A stretch of DNA of 64,000 nucleotides from Bin55 sp965203735 (GCA_965203735.1 OZ241909.1:1116001-1180000); one strand, 5' to 3'; counted from the stretch's first letter, positions 1 to 9,309 are shown. The notes: generated from the letters alone by a model not told the origin. Program-made: numbers and translations.

Positions 1-212
1 GAACCGACGAGGGGATGTGTAAGCCCAAACAACTTTTGCGGACCCGGTGCGGTCATTCCCGCCTTAATTCCAGCGAGAGGCCCGTCTGCCAGAGTATCGA
101 CCAATTTCCTCTGAATCGCATACCCTTCTTCAAGGGTCAGCGCATCGGGCATTTTTGGTAGTGGTTGTTTCTCGCGAATAGCACTTGCGATTTCTGAGAC
201 AAGAGAACTCAT
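1..212 (-). CDS. 2-keto-4-pentenoate hydratase / fumarylacetoacetate-hydrolase-fold protein (partial, N-terminus only)
   Basis: The reverse strand opens with ATG at 212 and stays open to the window edge, giving about 70 residues that begin MSSLVSEIASAIREKQ. The segment AGIKAGMTAPGPQKLFG matches the N-terminal pattern of MhpD/HpcG-type hydratases and 4-oxalocrotonate decarboxylases (compare G-Y-K-V-G-L-T). These enzymes hydrate 2-keto-dienoates in aromatic ring meta-cleavage pathways. The catalytic half lies outside the window, so the exact substrate cannot be read. It sits 9 bp downstream of the acyl-CoA dehydrogenase on the same strand and is probably co-transcribed with it. Confidence 0.6.
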   Translation of the reverse strand, partial: MSSLVSEIASAIREKQPLPKMPDALTLEEGYAIQRKLVDTLADGPLAGIKAGMTAPGPQKLFGLTHPLVG

Positions 213-221
213 AGCCAAATC

Positions 222-1478
222 CTAGTTTCCAAAGTCCCAAGTCTCTCCGGCATGGTAGCGACGAAGCACGTTTTTCGCAATCAAGATTTTGTGAACCTCA
301 TCGGGACCATCTGCAATTCGCAAAGTACGTGCCCCTGTATACATGTCAGCAAACGGATAGTCACCGGAAACACCGGCCGCACCATAGACCTGAATAGCTC
401 GGTCCACAACCCGGTGATATGCAGCAGGTACGTAGACTTTAATTGACGAGATGTCGGTTCGCGAATCTGCACCCGCTTCCATTTTCTGCGCGCAGTCGAC
501 AACCATGAGTCGAGAAGACTGTATGTCCATATAAGAGTCGGCAATGAAACCCTGCATGAACTGTTTATGTTCCAGAGTCTCGCCTCCGTGAACCTTGCGC
601 TTGATGATTCGATCAACCATGAGATCGAAGCACCGCCACATGGCTCCTACTGAATTCATACAGTGATATATACGACCAGCTCCCAAGCGATCTTGAGCTG
701 CTTGATGTCCAGTACCAGTTCGTCCCAGTTGGTTTTCTTTGGGCACCCTCACGTTTTCGTACTTGATTTCGCAGTGGCTTGATCGCTTGCCCCAAACCGG
801 CACGCCTCGAATGATGTTCACTCCGGGAGTCGTTCGAGGAACGATGATTTGAGTCATTTTCTCGTTCGCACCTGTTGGATCGTCCATGTCCGCCGTTCTG
901 CACATCACGATGTAGAAATCGGCAGCATGGCCGTTTGACGTAAACCATTTGTGTCCGTTGATTACCCATTCATCTCCATCTAGAACGGCACGCGTAGTGA
1001 GTGAGCGTGGATCTGAGCCAGGGTTCATAGGCTCTGTCATGGAGAATCCAGATTGCATTCGACCCTCTGTAAGCGGGATCAACCACTTTTCGTGTTGCTG
1101 GGGAGTACCGTACTTCACAAGGATTTTCTGGTTTCCGGAATTTGGAGCTACCACTCCAAACAACGAGGCTGCCCCGGGGGCATAGGCGAGTACTTCGTTC
1201 ATGTAGGCGTGTTGCATGAAACTAAGACCCATCCCACCGAATTCTGGAGGAAGATGGGGAGCCCAAAGCTTCGCTTTCTTGACTTCGTTCTGAACGTTCC
1301 GGCGTAGGTCCGCAGCTTCTGACTGTGCTTGTTGAGACGGTGCAGTTCCGTCAAGGTTGCGAGCCCAAAGTTTGCCTTCGTACGGAAGAATATGCTCATT
1401 GATGATTTCCGCAGTAGCAAGTCGAACTTGGTTGACTTCGTCGTCAAGTGTAGGTACAGGGCTAACATTCATTGGCAT
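222..1478 (-). CDS. Acyl-CoA dehydrogenase family protein
   Basis: This 418-residue flavoprotein would oxidise an acyl-CoA to the 2-enoyl-CoA. Visible family signatures are the FAD/substrate segment GFSMTEPMNPGSDPRSL, the WVINGHKWFTSNG strand region, and a C-terminal IQVYGAAGVSGDYPFADMY helix followed by RTLRIADGPDEVHK, all typical of the ACAD fold. I chose ATG at 1478 because a GGAGGG ribosome site precedes it by about 7 bases. The frame is open upstream to 1610, but the extra 44 residues lack family character. The 400-plus length and the R-x-A-D-G-P-D-E-V-H ending resemble the ACAD10/11-like branch, which handles unusual or branched acyl chains. The substrate is not determined. Confidence 0.93.
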   Translation of the reverse strand: MPMNVSPVPTLDDEVNQVRLATAEIINEHILPYEGKLWARNLDGTAPSQQAQSEAADLRRNVQNEVKKAKLWAPHLPPEFGGMGLSFMQHAYMNEVLAYAPGAASLFGVVAPNSGNQKILVKYGTPQQHEKWLIPLTEGRMQSGFSMTEPMNPGSDPRSLTTRAVLDGDEWVINGHKWFTSNGHAADFYIVMCRTADMDDPTGANEKMTQIIVPRTTPGVNIIRGVPVWGKRSSHCEIKYENVRVPKENQLGRTGTGHQAAQDRLGAGRIYHCMNSVGAMWRCFDLMVDRIIKRKVHGGETLEHKQFMQGFIADSYMDIQSSRLMVVDCAQKMEAGADSRTDISSIKVYVPAAYHRVVDRAIQVYGAAGVSGDYPFADMYTGARTLRIADGPDEVHKILIAKNVLRRYHAGETWDFGN

Positions 1479-1887
1479 CGTATTTCCCTCCCATCGATGT
1501 CGTGGTTGCGCATTCGTTCCGAATTTTGCGGACTTTGCACATCGGCTAAATGTTACTTGAACCGTACAGTTCGAATGTTTCCCAGCGATAGTGGGCGATT
1601 GTTCTTGCATGGAAAACCACTCAGGACTTGGGTGATCGATAGTTTGTAATAGCCTCCCGCCCTTTCACAAAACACCATGACGTCATTGGTGTAGCTGGAA
1701 TACATAGAGTCAATCATTGCTGATGAGAGTGTTTTGCCTTCGCGTCGCGGGTTTCCGGATGAATCGGGAAAATTGGCTGGGCTCCGATCAAAACGTGTGC
1801 GAAGCTGTTGACGGTGGGCGAGATCAAGTCCTTACGATTTCGCCCAGATCCAGATGAGCTCGAATTTTTGAGCAGTTCAAGTTGGAT
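1479..1887. other. Intergenic region, no gene recognised
   Basis: The stretch lies between the start of the acyl-CoA dehydrogenase and the end of the AAA ATPase gene, both on the minus strand. Its first bases hold the GGAGGG ribosome site of the dehydrogenase. I see no convincing coding frame, tRNA or strong hairpin terminator in the rest. Confidence 0.5.
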
Positions 1888-3126
1888 CTACGAGGTTAGC
1901 ATGTACCTAACAAGGCTTGGAATTGGCACGCCATAGGTACCCCGATGTTGTCTCATGAGCAATCCGGACCGAAGTGCTTCGTCCATAAACTTCGAGATAT
2001 CAAAATCCTCAGTAGAACGACTAATCAGACTAGCCATGGTCTCCTCTATCTCGGCCCGAACTGCTAGATTGCCATTGTCGAACATCGCTCCAAATGCACG
2101 GCGACGTGTTGGATCATCCAGGTAACTACACCGCTCTAGTCGACCCTCGTAGTAGTTCACACGAAACAGGTCACATTGGTTATTGATTTCTTGGATGGAC
2201 TCGGGTGTCAATAGGAAACTGCAATTCGGCAAGACTTCACACGCCGAATACATCCATGAAGTCAAGTGATGAGGCCAGCCATCGCATTTCTCAGCGATGT
2301 CGCTCGCCAGCGTGTCGCGTGATACATTTGATTGGTAGCTGACTTCCATTGAGACAAGAAAGTCTCGAATGAGCGACTCTGCTGCATCCTTAGGCAGAGA
2401 ACCAAGCGCAATTTGGCATTGTTCCAGAACCCGACTGACACCGGCATCAGCAAGCACAGTGGGTACGTTCGCCAGTCCAAAATAGACAGGCACAATTTTG
2501 AGGACGAGACCGGCATCGTGCAATGGTTCACACAGTGACTCGGGGACATTCTTCAGATTTTGGAATTCGTCAATACATAGAACAAATACACACTCCTTCA
2601 ACGTCCGCGGAAGTTTGTCGCTGTACCTATTGAACCAGTCCACATGAGCAGTTTGACCGGACATTTCTGGTTCATCCATGTGTTGTTCACGGGCAAATCC
2701 GGTTCCGGCGACTGTCAAGGAGGTTAGATCTCCAAACTCTTTCCTGAATTTACGCACAACCTCGGAGAAATTGCGGGTGGGAGGAAGAGCGGACAACAAA
2801 CTCTGCATCAGTGCCGGTGCATGTGAGAGAGCTATGTGTCTGGCGTGCACTTGAATCACGTGTTGGCCCTGAAAATTACTAAACGTATCCATGAAGCGCA
2901 ACAGAAGCTCGGACTTGCCAGCACCCGGCGCACCGCAGACGGTTGCTGTGCGGTTGTCTATCACGCCGTCAACGGCACGATCCACATTGGCGTGTAGTTC
3001 GTTTAATTCAGAGTCACGACCGCGGAAAAAAGGGTTTGCCCGTCTACTGGCAAGAGATGCTCGCGTTCCAACCAGACGGAAGTAATTGAGAACAGATTCT
3101 CGATCGGCAACGGAAGTGTTCATCAT
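1888..3126 (-). CDS. Orphan AAA/STAND-like P-loop ATPase
   Basis: A 412-residue predicted cytosolic ATPase. Walker A is GAPGAGKS at about residues 65-72 and Walker B is FVLCIDEFQN at about 181-190. An arginine-bearing segment PTVLADAGVSR follows at the usual sensor distance. The FFRGRDSELNEL lead-in, just before the P-loop, is the classic entry to ORC/Cdc6-like and MalT-like AAA/STAND modules. The C-terminal third is helical and probably a winged-helix or adaptor region, but I do not recognise a family. The start is ATG 3126 or 3123; a longer frame begins with a TTG. It is isolated: neighbours are metabolic genes and a decayed thioredoxin-like gene. Target and role are unknown. Confidence 0.75.
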   Translation of the reverse strand: MMNTSVADRESVLNYFRLVGTRASLASRRANPFFRGRDSELNELHANVDRAVDGVIDNRTATVCGAPGAGKSELLLRFMDTFSNFQGQHVIQVHARHIALSHAPALMQSLLSALPPTRNFSEVVRKFRKEFGDLTSLTVAGTGFAREQHMDEPEMSGQTAHVDWFNRYSDKLPRTLKECVFVLCIDEFQNLKNVPESLCEPLHDAGLVLKIVPVYFGLANVPTVLADAGVSRVLEQCQIALGSLPKDAAESLIRDFLVSMEVSYQSNVSRDTLASDIAEKCDGWPHHLTSWMYSACEVLPNCSFLLTPESIQEINNQCDLFRVNYYEGRLERCSYLDDPTRRRAFGAMFDNGNLAVRAEIEETMASLISRSTEDFDISKFMDEALRSGLLMRQHRGTYGVPIPSLVRYMLTS

Positions 3127-3981
3127 GTACAGCAATATAGCATTACTTGGTTGTATTACGTGTTTGTCTAGAGCAAATACGAGGCGTTCGTACCCCGTTA
3201 AGCGTTTGGCTCTACCGATTTCAGCCCAATTGCCCCTTGGGGCGTCATGTCAATACAAACAGGGCACTTAGTCATTAGCTAAATACAGTTTGCTGAACTC
3301 GCCAGCGGTCCCGAATTTTAGAGATCATGTACAGAAGAACCCTACAGAGTGGGTTGACGCAACCGACTTCAACGATAGTACAGTCCAATTCAGGCAGCAG
3401 ACTTTGGATCGGGTGTTCGAGTGGTTGGTCTGTCGATATTGTGTCAATTGCTTAACGGATTTGCTACACCCGCCGCTAACACAACGCCGCTGCGCGGGGG
3501 CCAAACTGCACCTACGCGAGTGGTGCAGCAAGTTCCGTTCTTCGAGGGTTCCAAGATTCGTATCGTGACCTTGGTTTGGACATCGTCGGATTCTGCTATG
3601 ACACCTGTCAGCACGAAGGACATGCTTCTTGAAACGATATTGGCAGTAAGTCTGACTGGCAGTCTCGTGATGTGGATCAAAAGTTTCACGATTGTGCAAT
3701 CAAACACGGTATTGCTTGGCCCACCGTTGCTGACAAGGAATTTCATCAGGGATGGGTTTTACAAATGTGCCCGTGCATTTGTCGTCGACAGGCAAGTTGT
3801 GCTGTATAGCCCAAGACGAATCGGCATATGAACTTGCGAGTGAACTCTGTCGCACGAGCGAGCCCCTTTAGGTCGTCCGTAACGCCAAATTCGACGGCTT
3901 TCGAGAAAACTATAATTGCGGCGAGAGTGACATTCTCCCTCTGTGCGGTGGTTACGCACAAGTGCTACAACCTTCATCCGC
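3127..3981. other. Intergenic region containing a decayed TlpA-like gene
   Basis: About 850 bp without an intact gene between the AAA ATPase (minus strand) and the MBL hydrolase (plus strand). Its middle holds the broken thioredoxin-like remnant listed separately. The first 350 bp and last 150 bp show no recognisable coding or RNA feature, although they must carry the divergent promoters of both flanking genes. Confidence 0.5.
3500..3820 (+). pseudogene. Decayed TlpA-family thioredoxin-like gene
   Basis: Two plus-strand frames combine into a recognisable TlpA/AhpC-like stretch. One frame gives VVQQVPFFEG just after the place where a CxxC motif would sit. The next frame continues FQDSYRDLGLDIVGFCYDT, then hits a stop (TGA), then KFHDCAIKHGIAWPTVADK. 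The pattern 'Y-x-D-x-G-x-x-I-V-G-x-x-x-D ... G-I-x-W-P-x-x-x-D' is that of the C-terminal half of TlpA-like disulfide reductases. At least one frameshift and one in-frame stop break it, and no WCxxC remains. It is called from translated patterns only; no homologue alignment was possible. Confidence 0.5.
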
Positions 3982-5142
3982 ATGCCAGAATCTCCGCATC
4001 AAGCCCTGCAACGCAAACTACGCTATCCATTTAGTGAGCATCCAAAACCGGGAAGACTAGTTGAAGTCGCCCCTGGCGTTCAATGGCTGACAATGCCCAT
4101 GGGCGGTTCACTCGACCACATCAATCTCTACCTTTTGGAGGACGATAGTGGATGGTACGTGGTGGATACCGGATTGGGAAACGACCAGACAAAGCATTTG
4201 TGGGAACAGATATTCGAAGAAGAGCTTAAGGAGAAGCCGATCCTAGGTGTTATCTGTACGCACATGCATCCCGACCACATCGGCCAAGCTGGAATGATCA
4301 CGAATCGATTTCGTGTCCCCCTCTTGATGACCCATGGGGAGTACTTCCAAGCAAGATCGATGTTCGCAGGTGGAGCTTCATTCGCCAACAGCTGGGAGGG
4401 TGCCGAGTTTTACACGAGAGCTGGGATTGATCCTCGTTTCATGCAAAGAGCTCGGGAGTCATGGCGCAAGAAGGTTGCTTCCGGGAGGGGCAACAGACGA
4501 CAAGAAACTGCATTCAATGGCACTCCTACCTTTCCCTCTGGATTTCAAAGACTCGTCGACGGCGACATACTCACAATCGGAGGACACGATTGGCGGATCA
4601 GAGTTGGTTCCGGGCACTCTCCAGAGCATGCTTGTTTGCATTGCATGAGTCTCAAGGTATTGTTGTCGGGCGATCAAATTCTTCCAATCATTACGTCGAA
4701 CGTCAGTGTGTTTCCCACCGAGCCCCAAGCAAATCCTCTTAAGGCATGGATGGATTCACATGACAGATTTCTCGACTTGCCAGCGGATACTTTGGTCCTT
4801 CCTGCACACAATCTGCCTTTCTACGGGATACGCGAGCGACTACGTGATTTAATCAACCATCACGAGGACAGGATGCTAGCGATCGAAGAGCACTGCGTTG
4901 AGCCGCGAACGGCAATAGATCTTTTGCCAGTACTCTTTAAACGAAAATTGGACCCAAGACAGCAAATGATGGCGTTGGGCGAAGCGATTGCGCATTGCCA
5001 CTTGCTTATGCACCGGAATCGTATTGAGCGATCGATGGGTGCAGAGGATCGCTATTGGTTCACGTCTATTGATCCCGACTTGAGCAGACGCGCCACACCG
5101 GGGCACCACGACGAGCTCGACGATTCTCCAATCATGGTTTGA
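3982..5142 (+). CDS. Metallo-beta-lactamase-fold hydrolase (glyoxalase II-like)
   Basis: A 386-residue protein with the zinc motif THMHPDHIG at about residues 93-101 (H94, H96, D98, H99), a distal GSGHSPEH histidine, the LLSGDQILP aspartate, and a late PAHN histidine. This ligand set marks an active two-zinc MBL hydrolase, most like the glyoxalase II/thioesterase-type family. The frame is open from a GTG at 3943, but I prefer ATG 3982 because the fold starts soon after; no good ribosome site is visible at either. The stop overlaps the region just before the next small gene, so the two are probably co-transcribed. The substrate, perhaps a thioester in fatty-acid metabolism given the neighbours, is inference. 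Confidence 0.85.
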   Translation: MPESPHQALQRKLRYPFSEHPKPGRLVEVAPGVQWLTMPMGGSLDHINLYLLEDDSGWYVVDTGLGNDQTKHLWEQIFEEELKEKPILGVICTHMHPDHIGQAGMITNRFRVPLLMTHGEYFQARSMFAGGASFANSWEGAEFYTRAGIDPRFMQRARESWRKKVASGRGNRRQETAFNGTPTFPSGFQRLVDGDILTIGGHDWRIRVGSGHSPEHACLHCMSLKVLLSGDQILPIITSNVSVFPTEPQANPLKAWMDSHDRFLDLPADTLVLPAHNLPFYGIRERLRDLINHHEDRMLAIEEHCVEPRTAIDLLPVLFKRKLDPRQQMMALGEAIAHCHLLMHRNRIERSMGAEDRYWFTSIDPDLSRRATPGHHDELDDSPIMV

Positions 5143-5144
5143 AT

Positions 5145-5441
5145 ATGACCAAGAACGCTTTCTTTCGTGCCGCAAAAAGGCTAGTTCTCAAAGGCCTGGA
5201 ATTTGGAGAGAGGTTGCCTCTAATCGCACGCTTTCCTCTTGGAATCGGGCTTTGCATAGGCGGAGTTCTGGGTTTCTTGCCAATTCTCGGTTTTTGGATG
5301 TTGCCTTTGGGGATTTTGTTGATCGGAATGTGCATTCCAGGTATTGATCGAAAAATCAGGCGATGGATGCAGCGAACGGAAGCGGAATTGGCGGTACCTC
5401 GAATCGCTCCGGCAAGGGATGAACTTAATCGATCCAAGTAG
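5145..5441 (+). CDS. Small inner-membrane protein with two hydrophobic segments
   Basis: A 98-residue protein with a basic amphipathic start and a long hydrophobic core from about residue 28 to 62, broken by a G-F-L-P-I-L-G-F-W-M-L-P-L-G turn. A charged RKIRRWM segment follows. The P-x-L-G-F-W-x-L-P-L-G pattern resembles small PGPGW-type transmembrane proteins of unknown function. It starts 2 bp after the MBL gene stop (ATG 5145; a TTG at 5139 is also in frame), which suggests an operon with it. No enzymatic motif is visible. Confidence 0.65.
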   Translation: MTKNAFFRAAKRLVLKGLEFGERLPLIARFPLGIGLCIGGVLGFLPILGFWMLPLGILLIGMCIPGIDRKIRRWMQRTEAELAVPRIAPARDELNRSK

Positions 5442-5501
5442 CTTGGTCTCAACCGATTGTTCTATTATTCAACTGCATCAATTTACGCGAGGTAGCCGAC
5501 G

Positions 5502-7307
5502 GTGAGTTTTTCGGATTTTGCTTCGGTTCTTGGGGATGTTCCAACGCTCCTGACTTTAAAAAAAGGAATGAAACCACGTCCCTTGGACGATGTTGACTGT
5601 TTTGGCAGGCACGTGAGTGCAACGGCACAAAAATATGGCAGCGACCTCGCTGTTGTCTTCGGTGACCGTTCCCAAACATGGCGTGAACTCAACGACGAGT
5701 CGTGTCGCTTTGCAGGAGCACTCGCAAATTTGGGAGTGGGGCGAGGAGATGTGGTGTCCCTCATGATGGAAAACCGACCAGAATTCATTACGTTATGTAT
5801 AGCGATTAACAAGCTTGGTGCTGTAGCTGCTCTAATCAACAACAACCTTCGCGAGAAACCCCTCCAGCACTGTATTACAACATCCGATTCAAAGTTGTGT
5901 GTGTTCGGCACAGAGCTTAGCGATGCGATCGCTGGAGTCCGTGATTCTGTAGCGCTTGGTGAAGACGGATTTGTTGCAGTACGTGACGACGACTCGAGCG
6001 AAATTCCCGATTGGGCTGCAGATCTCAATGCATTGAGCTCGAATCTAGAACCAACTGAACCTTCAGCACAGGACCATGTGACCCTTCGTGAGACTTCTTT
6101 TTACATCTTCACGTCGGGTACGACGGGACTGCCAAAGGCAGCGGTCATGTCTAACCGCCGCTTCCTGCAAATGGCGAGTCTCTCTCATATTGCGGGCCTG
6201 CGGTGCAAGCAATCGGATCGGGTCTACCTGTGCTTACCACTGTACCACGGCACAGGATTAATTATTGGTGTTGGGGCTTGCATGCTCAGTGGAGCGGCCA
6301 TTGTGTTGCAGAGGCGATTCTCCGCAAGTAGATTCCTTGATGACTTGCGCCAGCATAAGGTAAGCCATCTGGTCTACGTTGGAGAGATGCTCCGCTATCT
6401 CTACAACTCTCCAGAGAAGGCGGACGACGCGGAAACTCCACTTCACACAATGATTGGAAATGGTCTTCGACCCGATATTTGGATTGATTTCAAACGAAGA
6501 TTTGGAATTAAGCGGGTGACCGAGTTCTATGGAGCGAGCGAGGGCAATGTTGCGTTCGCGAACATCTTGAATAAGGACTGTACCGTAGGACTAACTGCTT
6601 CGACGGTTGCTTTGGTTCGTTATGATCCAGAAAGTGCCGAGGTAGTCCGTGACGAGAATGGGAGGTGCGCAGAGGTTGAAGACGGAGAACCAGGACTGTG
6701 CATTGGCTACATAAGTCCAAATTCCGCATTCGAAGGATATACCGACTCTTCGGCTACGGAAAGCAAAGTATTGCGGGATGTATTTGAACCGGGCGACAGC
6801 TGGTTCAACACCGGAGATTTACTCAAGACCGTAGATGTAGGGTTCTCACTGGGTTACAAGCACTACCAGTTTGTAGATAGACTTGGAGATACGTTCCGTT
6901 GGAGATCGGAGAATGTTTCCACCAATGAAGTGGGAGAGATCTTGAATGGTTTCGAAGAGATTTCGATGAGTAATGTCTTTGGAGTCGAAATTCCAGGGTC
7001 GGAAGGACGTGCTGGAATGGCAGCCGTCTGCCTAAACGAAGGTCTGGATCAGTTGGACATAAACAGTTTCTCCGAATACGTGCAAAAAAATCTGCCCCCA
7101 TACGCTCGTCCCGTTTTTGTTCGCGTACAACCTGCACAAGAAGTAACAGGCACTTTCAAAATGGTCAAGAAAGATCTGCGTGACGAAGGATATGACGTTT
7201 CTGTAGTTGAAGATCCGATTTACGTTCTCAAACCTCGGGATGCAAACTACTCAAGACTCGACGACAAATTCCTAACGGAAATTCGAAGCGGTGATGCTCG
7301 TTTCTAG
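5502..7307 (+). CDS. Long-chain acyl-CoA synthetase, FATP/FadD6 type
   Basis: A 601-residue adenylate-forming enzyme that would activate long-chain fatty acids to acyl-CoA with ATP. The P-loop-like AMP-binding motif IFTSGTTGLPKAAV lies near residue 205. The FATP-specific motif VDRLGDTFRWRSENVSTNEV lies near residue 460, and NTGDLL precedes it. These signatures separate it from ordinary FadD enzymes and place it with FATP/very-long-chain acyl-CoA synthetases. A GTG start at 5502 gives MSFSDFASVL. It follows the MBL hydrolase and small membrane protein on the same strand, consistent with a lipid or thioester job for the group. The exact chain-length preference cannot be read. Confidence 0.9.
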   Translation: MSFSDFASVLGDVPTLLTLKKGMKPRPLDDVDCFGRHVSATAQKYGSDLAVVFGDRSQTWRELNDESCRFAGALANLGVGRGDVVSLMMENRPEFITLCIAINKLGAVAALINNNLREKPLQHCITTSDSKLCVFGTELSDAIAGVRDSVALGEDGFVAVRDDDSSEIPDWAADLNALSSNLEPTEPSAQDHVTLRETSFYIFTSGTTGLPKAAVMSNRRFLQMASLSHIAGLRCKQSDRVYLCLPLYHGTGLIIGVGACMLSGAAIVLQRRFSASRFLDDLRQHKVSHLVYVGEMLRYLYNSPEKADDAETPLHTMIGNGLRPDIWIDFKRRFGIKRVTEFYGASEGNVAFANILNKDCTVGLTASTVALVRYDPESAEVVRDENGRCAEVEDGEPGLCIGYISPNSAFEGYTDSSATESKVLRDVFEPGDSWFNTGDLLKTVDVGFSLGYKHYQFVDRLGDTFRWRSENVSTNEVGEILNGFEEISMSNVFGVEIPGSEGRAGMAAVCLNEGLDQLDINSFSEYVQKNLPPYARPVFVRVQPAQEVTGTFKMVKKDLRDEGYDVSVVEDPIYVLKPRDANYSRLDDKFLTEIRSGDARF

Positions 7308-7332
7308 GTGACCACGTAGATTTTCTTAGCGA

Positions 7333-8133
7333 TTAGCTGTAGTAGTTGCGTCCGGGGATACGCCGAAACCGCTTGTACTCCCATTGGTACTGGGCAGGGT
7401 CACGCTGAATTGCTCGTGCAATTTCGTCATTGATTGTTTGAGCCGAGATACTAGGGTCTGCGTTCAGGACGGCGTGTGACATAGGCTCCACTCGAATGTG
7501 AAATCCATTCGGCACACGTTCAAACGTCAGCATGACAATCGAGGACCCCGTGTGCTGAGAAAGTGATTGGACAATCGTTGTTGTGACAGCCTCGACGCCC
7601 ATGAACTTAACGATCACATTCTTGCCACGGGTTGGTACTTGATCGGGTAGCACGAGCACTACCTCTGACGATCTCAATGCTCTCAGCAAGACTTTCAGGC
7701 CCGACGGCAAGATTGAAGCCATGGACAATCCAAACCGGCTTCGCATTTTTGTAACGTGATCGTCGTGGTCAGCCAATCGTCTTGCATCATAGAGAGCAGT
7801 TGCTTTGTAGTTCAAGCCGAAAGCGAACGATGCGACCTCCCAATTTCCCCAATGAGGGCATACACAGATTACTCCTCCTCGTTTAAGCTCTTGTTCTAGG
7901 AGATCTCTGCCATCGAATCCGACGATGAGACTCTCCAAGGCTTCGGGATTCCAATACCAGATTGCTGCCATCTCGAAGATAGTGCATCCTGTCTCGCAAA
8001 GCGACCTCCTTGCTAGTTCACGAAGCTGCTTTGGGTCCATGTTGGGATAGCAAAGACCCAAATTTGTTCTGGTGGTTCGGGCAACTCGCGTTGACGAAAG
8101 GCTGGTTATCCAACCGTAAAACCTCCCAAACAT
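7333..8133 (-). CDS. LpxL/HtrB-like lysophospholipid or lipid A acyltransferase, N-terminus unclear
   Basis: This 266-residue protein carries the acyltransferase signature PHWGNWE (H-x4-E; catalytic dyad) at about residue 93 and a VLPDQVP block further on, both typical of the LpxL/LpxM/HtrB family that acylates lipid A or related lipids at the inner membrane. It lacks the usual N-terminal membrane helix. Upstream of ATG 8133 the same frame stays open for about 40 codons, encoding family-like residues RIVAGVLRTLAIFPLRIL, but has no ATG, GTG or TTG before a stop. So either a rare start codon is used or the true start has been lost. It converges with the acyl-CoA synthetase and is divergent from the HAD gene. 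Confidence 0.8.
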   Translation of the reverse strand: MFGRFYGWITSLSSTRVARTTRTNLGLCYPNMDPKQLRELARRSLCETGCTIFEMAAIWYWNPEALESLIVGFDGRDLLEQELKRGGVICVCPHWGNWEVASFAFGLNYKATALYDARRLADHDDHVTKMRSRFGLSMASILPSGLKVLLRALRSSEVVLVLPDQVPTRGKNVIVKFMGVEAVTTTIVQSLSQHTGSSIVMLTFERVPNGFHIRVEPMSHAVLNADPSISAQTINDEIARAIQRDPAQYQWEYKRFRRIPGRNYYS

Positions 8134-8300
8134 TCGGAGAATACGGAGTGGGAATATTGCAAGAGTGCGGAGAACACCTGCTACTATTCGGTCGCTTAGC
8201 CGTTGAATTTTCGAACCCCTTCGGCGTACTGCAGAAATTCTAAGGTAGCTAGGCTTTCTTCAAAAGAATCGACCAAATCGAACAACTGGGATACGATATT

Positions 8301-8936
8301 TTGGAATTTGATCGAATTTGTCTCGTACTGTTTGACATGGGCGGGGTTGTAGTCTCGGTACATCCTCATCGGGTGTTTAGGCACTGGTCCGAAGCTTCTG
8401 GAGTTGGATTTGACGAATTCGTAGGACGTTGGTCAATTGAGCAACACTACAAAGATTACGAGACGGGACAGACAACATTTAAGCAACTTGCGAACTGTCT
8501 AAGCACTCAACTTGGGATTGAGATGAGTCTCGAAGATTGGAGGACTGGTTGGAATGCATTGGTGGGACAACCATTTCAAGACGTACTAGTGTTGATACGT
8601 CAACTCGCAGCTGAGCTGCCTGTTTACTGCTTCACCAATTCAAACCCGGAGCACGAATCAGTCTGGGGGAGCGAGTTTAGAGAAGAGCTTTCTGTCTTTC
8701 GAGCAATCTTTAATTCATCGACTATTGGATTGCGCAAACCAGATGTTGAAGCGTACTTGAATGTTTCAAGTCGAATGAAAACTTGCCCAAGCCAGGTCCT
8801 GTTTCTGGACGACAATAGGGAGAATGTCATTGGCGCAATTGACAGTGGCATGCAAGCTGTACATGTTCCTAGGAAAATCGACACGATCACGGTGTTGAGA
8901 GCTCTCTTGAGACATGATGGTACGATGCAGAGTTAG
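8301..8936 (+). CDS. HAD superfamily (IA) hydrolase
   Basis: A 211-residue haloacid-dehalogenase-like phosphatase. Motif I is LFDMGGV with nucleophile Asp12, although the usual second Asp is a Gly. Motif II is the FTNSN serine/threonine block, motif III the lysine in RKPDVEAY, and motif IV FLDDNRENV. This arrangement matches YihX-like and epoxide-hydrolase-N-like HAD enzymes that act on small phosphorylated metabolites. The TTG start at 8301 is needed because the first ATG lies inside motif I. It is divergent from the acyltransferase gene, so the roughly 170 bp between must hold both promoters. Confidence 0.82.
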   Translation: MEFDRICLVLFDMGGVVVSVHPHRVFRHWSEASGVGFDEFVGRWSIEQHYKDYETGQTTFKQLANCLSTQLGIEMSLEDWRTGWNALVGQPFQDVLVLIRQLAAELPVYCFTNSNPEHESVWGSEFREELSVFRAIFNSSTIGLRKPDVEAYLNVSSRMKTCPSQVLFLDDNRENVIGAIDSGMQAVHVPRKIDTITVLRALLRHDGTMQS

Positions 8937-9309
8937 ATAAGATAGAACCGTGAGTTTCCGCAGCGACTTTTGGCGAGCGCATGAACGAAAAACAGTTCCC
9001 AGTACTCTTCAGGAAGGCTGAATGACCCGGGTTCTATTGCCACGTCAATGGCGAGGGAATGCTCTTCGCAGACTCTGAGGTAGACCACTTTCCACACGAC
9101 CTACCTCCATGCATCTTGGTAGTCGATTTTTCAGTTCTACTACGAACCCAATCCTAATGAATTGTGACTTGAGGAAGTACTTAAAGCACCATTAGTCAGT
9201 CGGGAACGCTAAAGATTGAAACCAAAGTACTTGAAAATTTCGGACGAAATTGAGCGGTTGCTTGCACACCGGCTGAACCTAGCCCTGTTTTAGCGATAGC
9301 TTGTCCAAT
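8937..9309. other. Intergenic region, nothing recognised
   Basis: 373 bp between two convergent genes (HAD hydrolase and solenoid paralogue A). All frames are interrupted by stops and none gives a recognisable peptide. No clear stem-loop with a T tract is seen. Confidence 0.5.

Noticed and set aside
3290..3831. Several 70-140-aa ORFs in the 3.3-3.8 kb spacer
   Set aside because: They are fragments of frames around the decayed TlpA-like gene and lack ribosome sites or protein-like composition.
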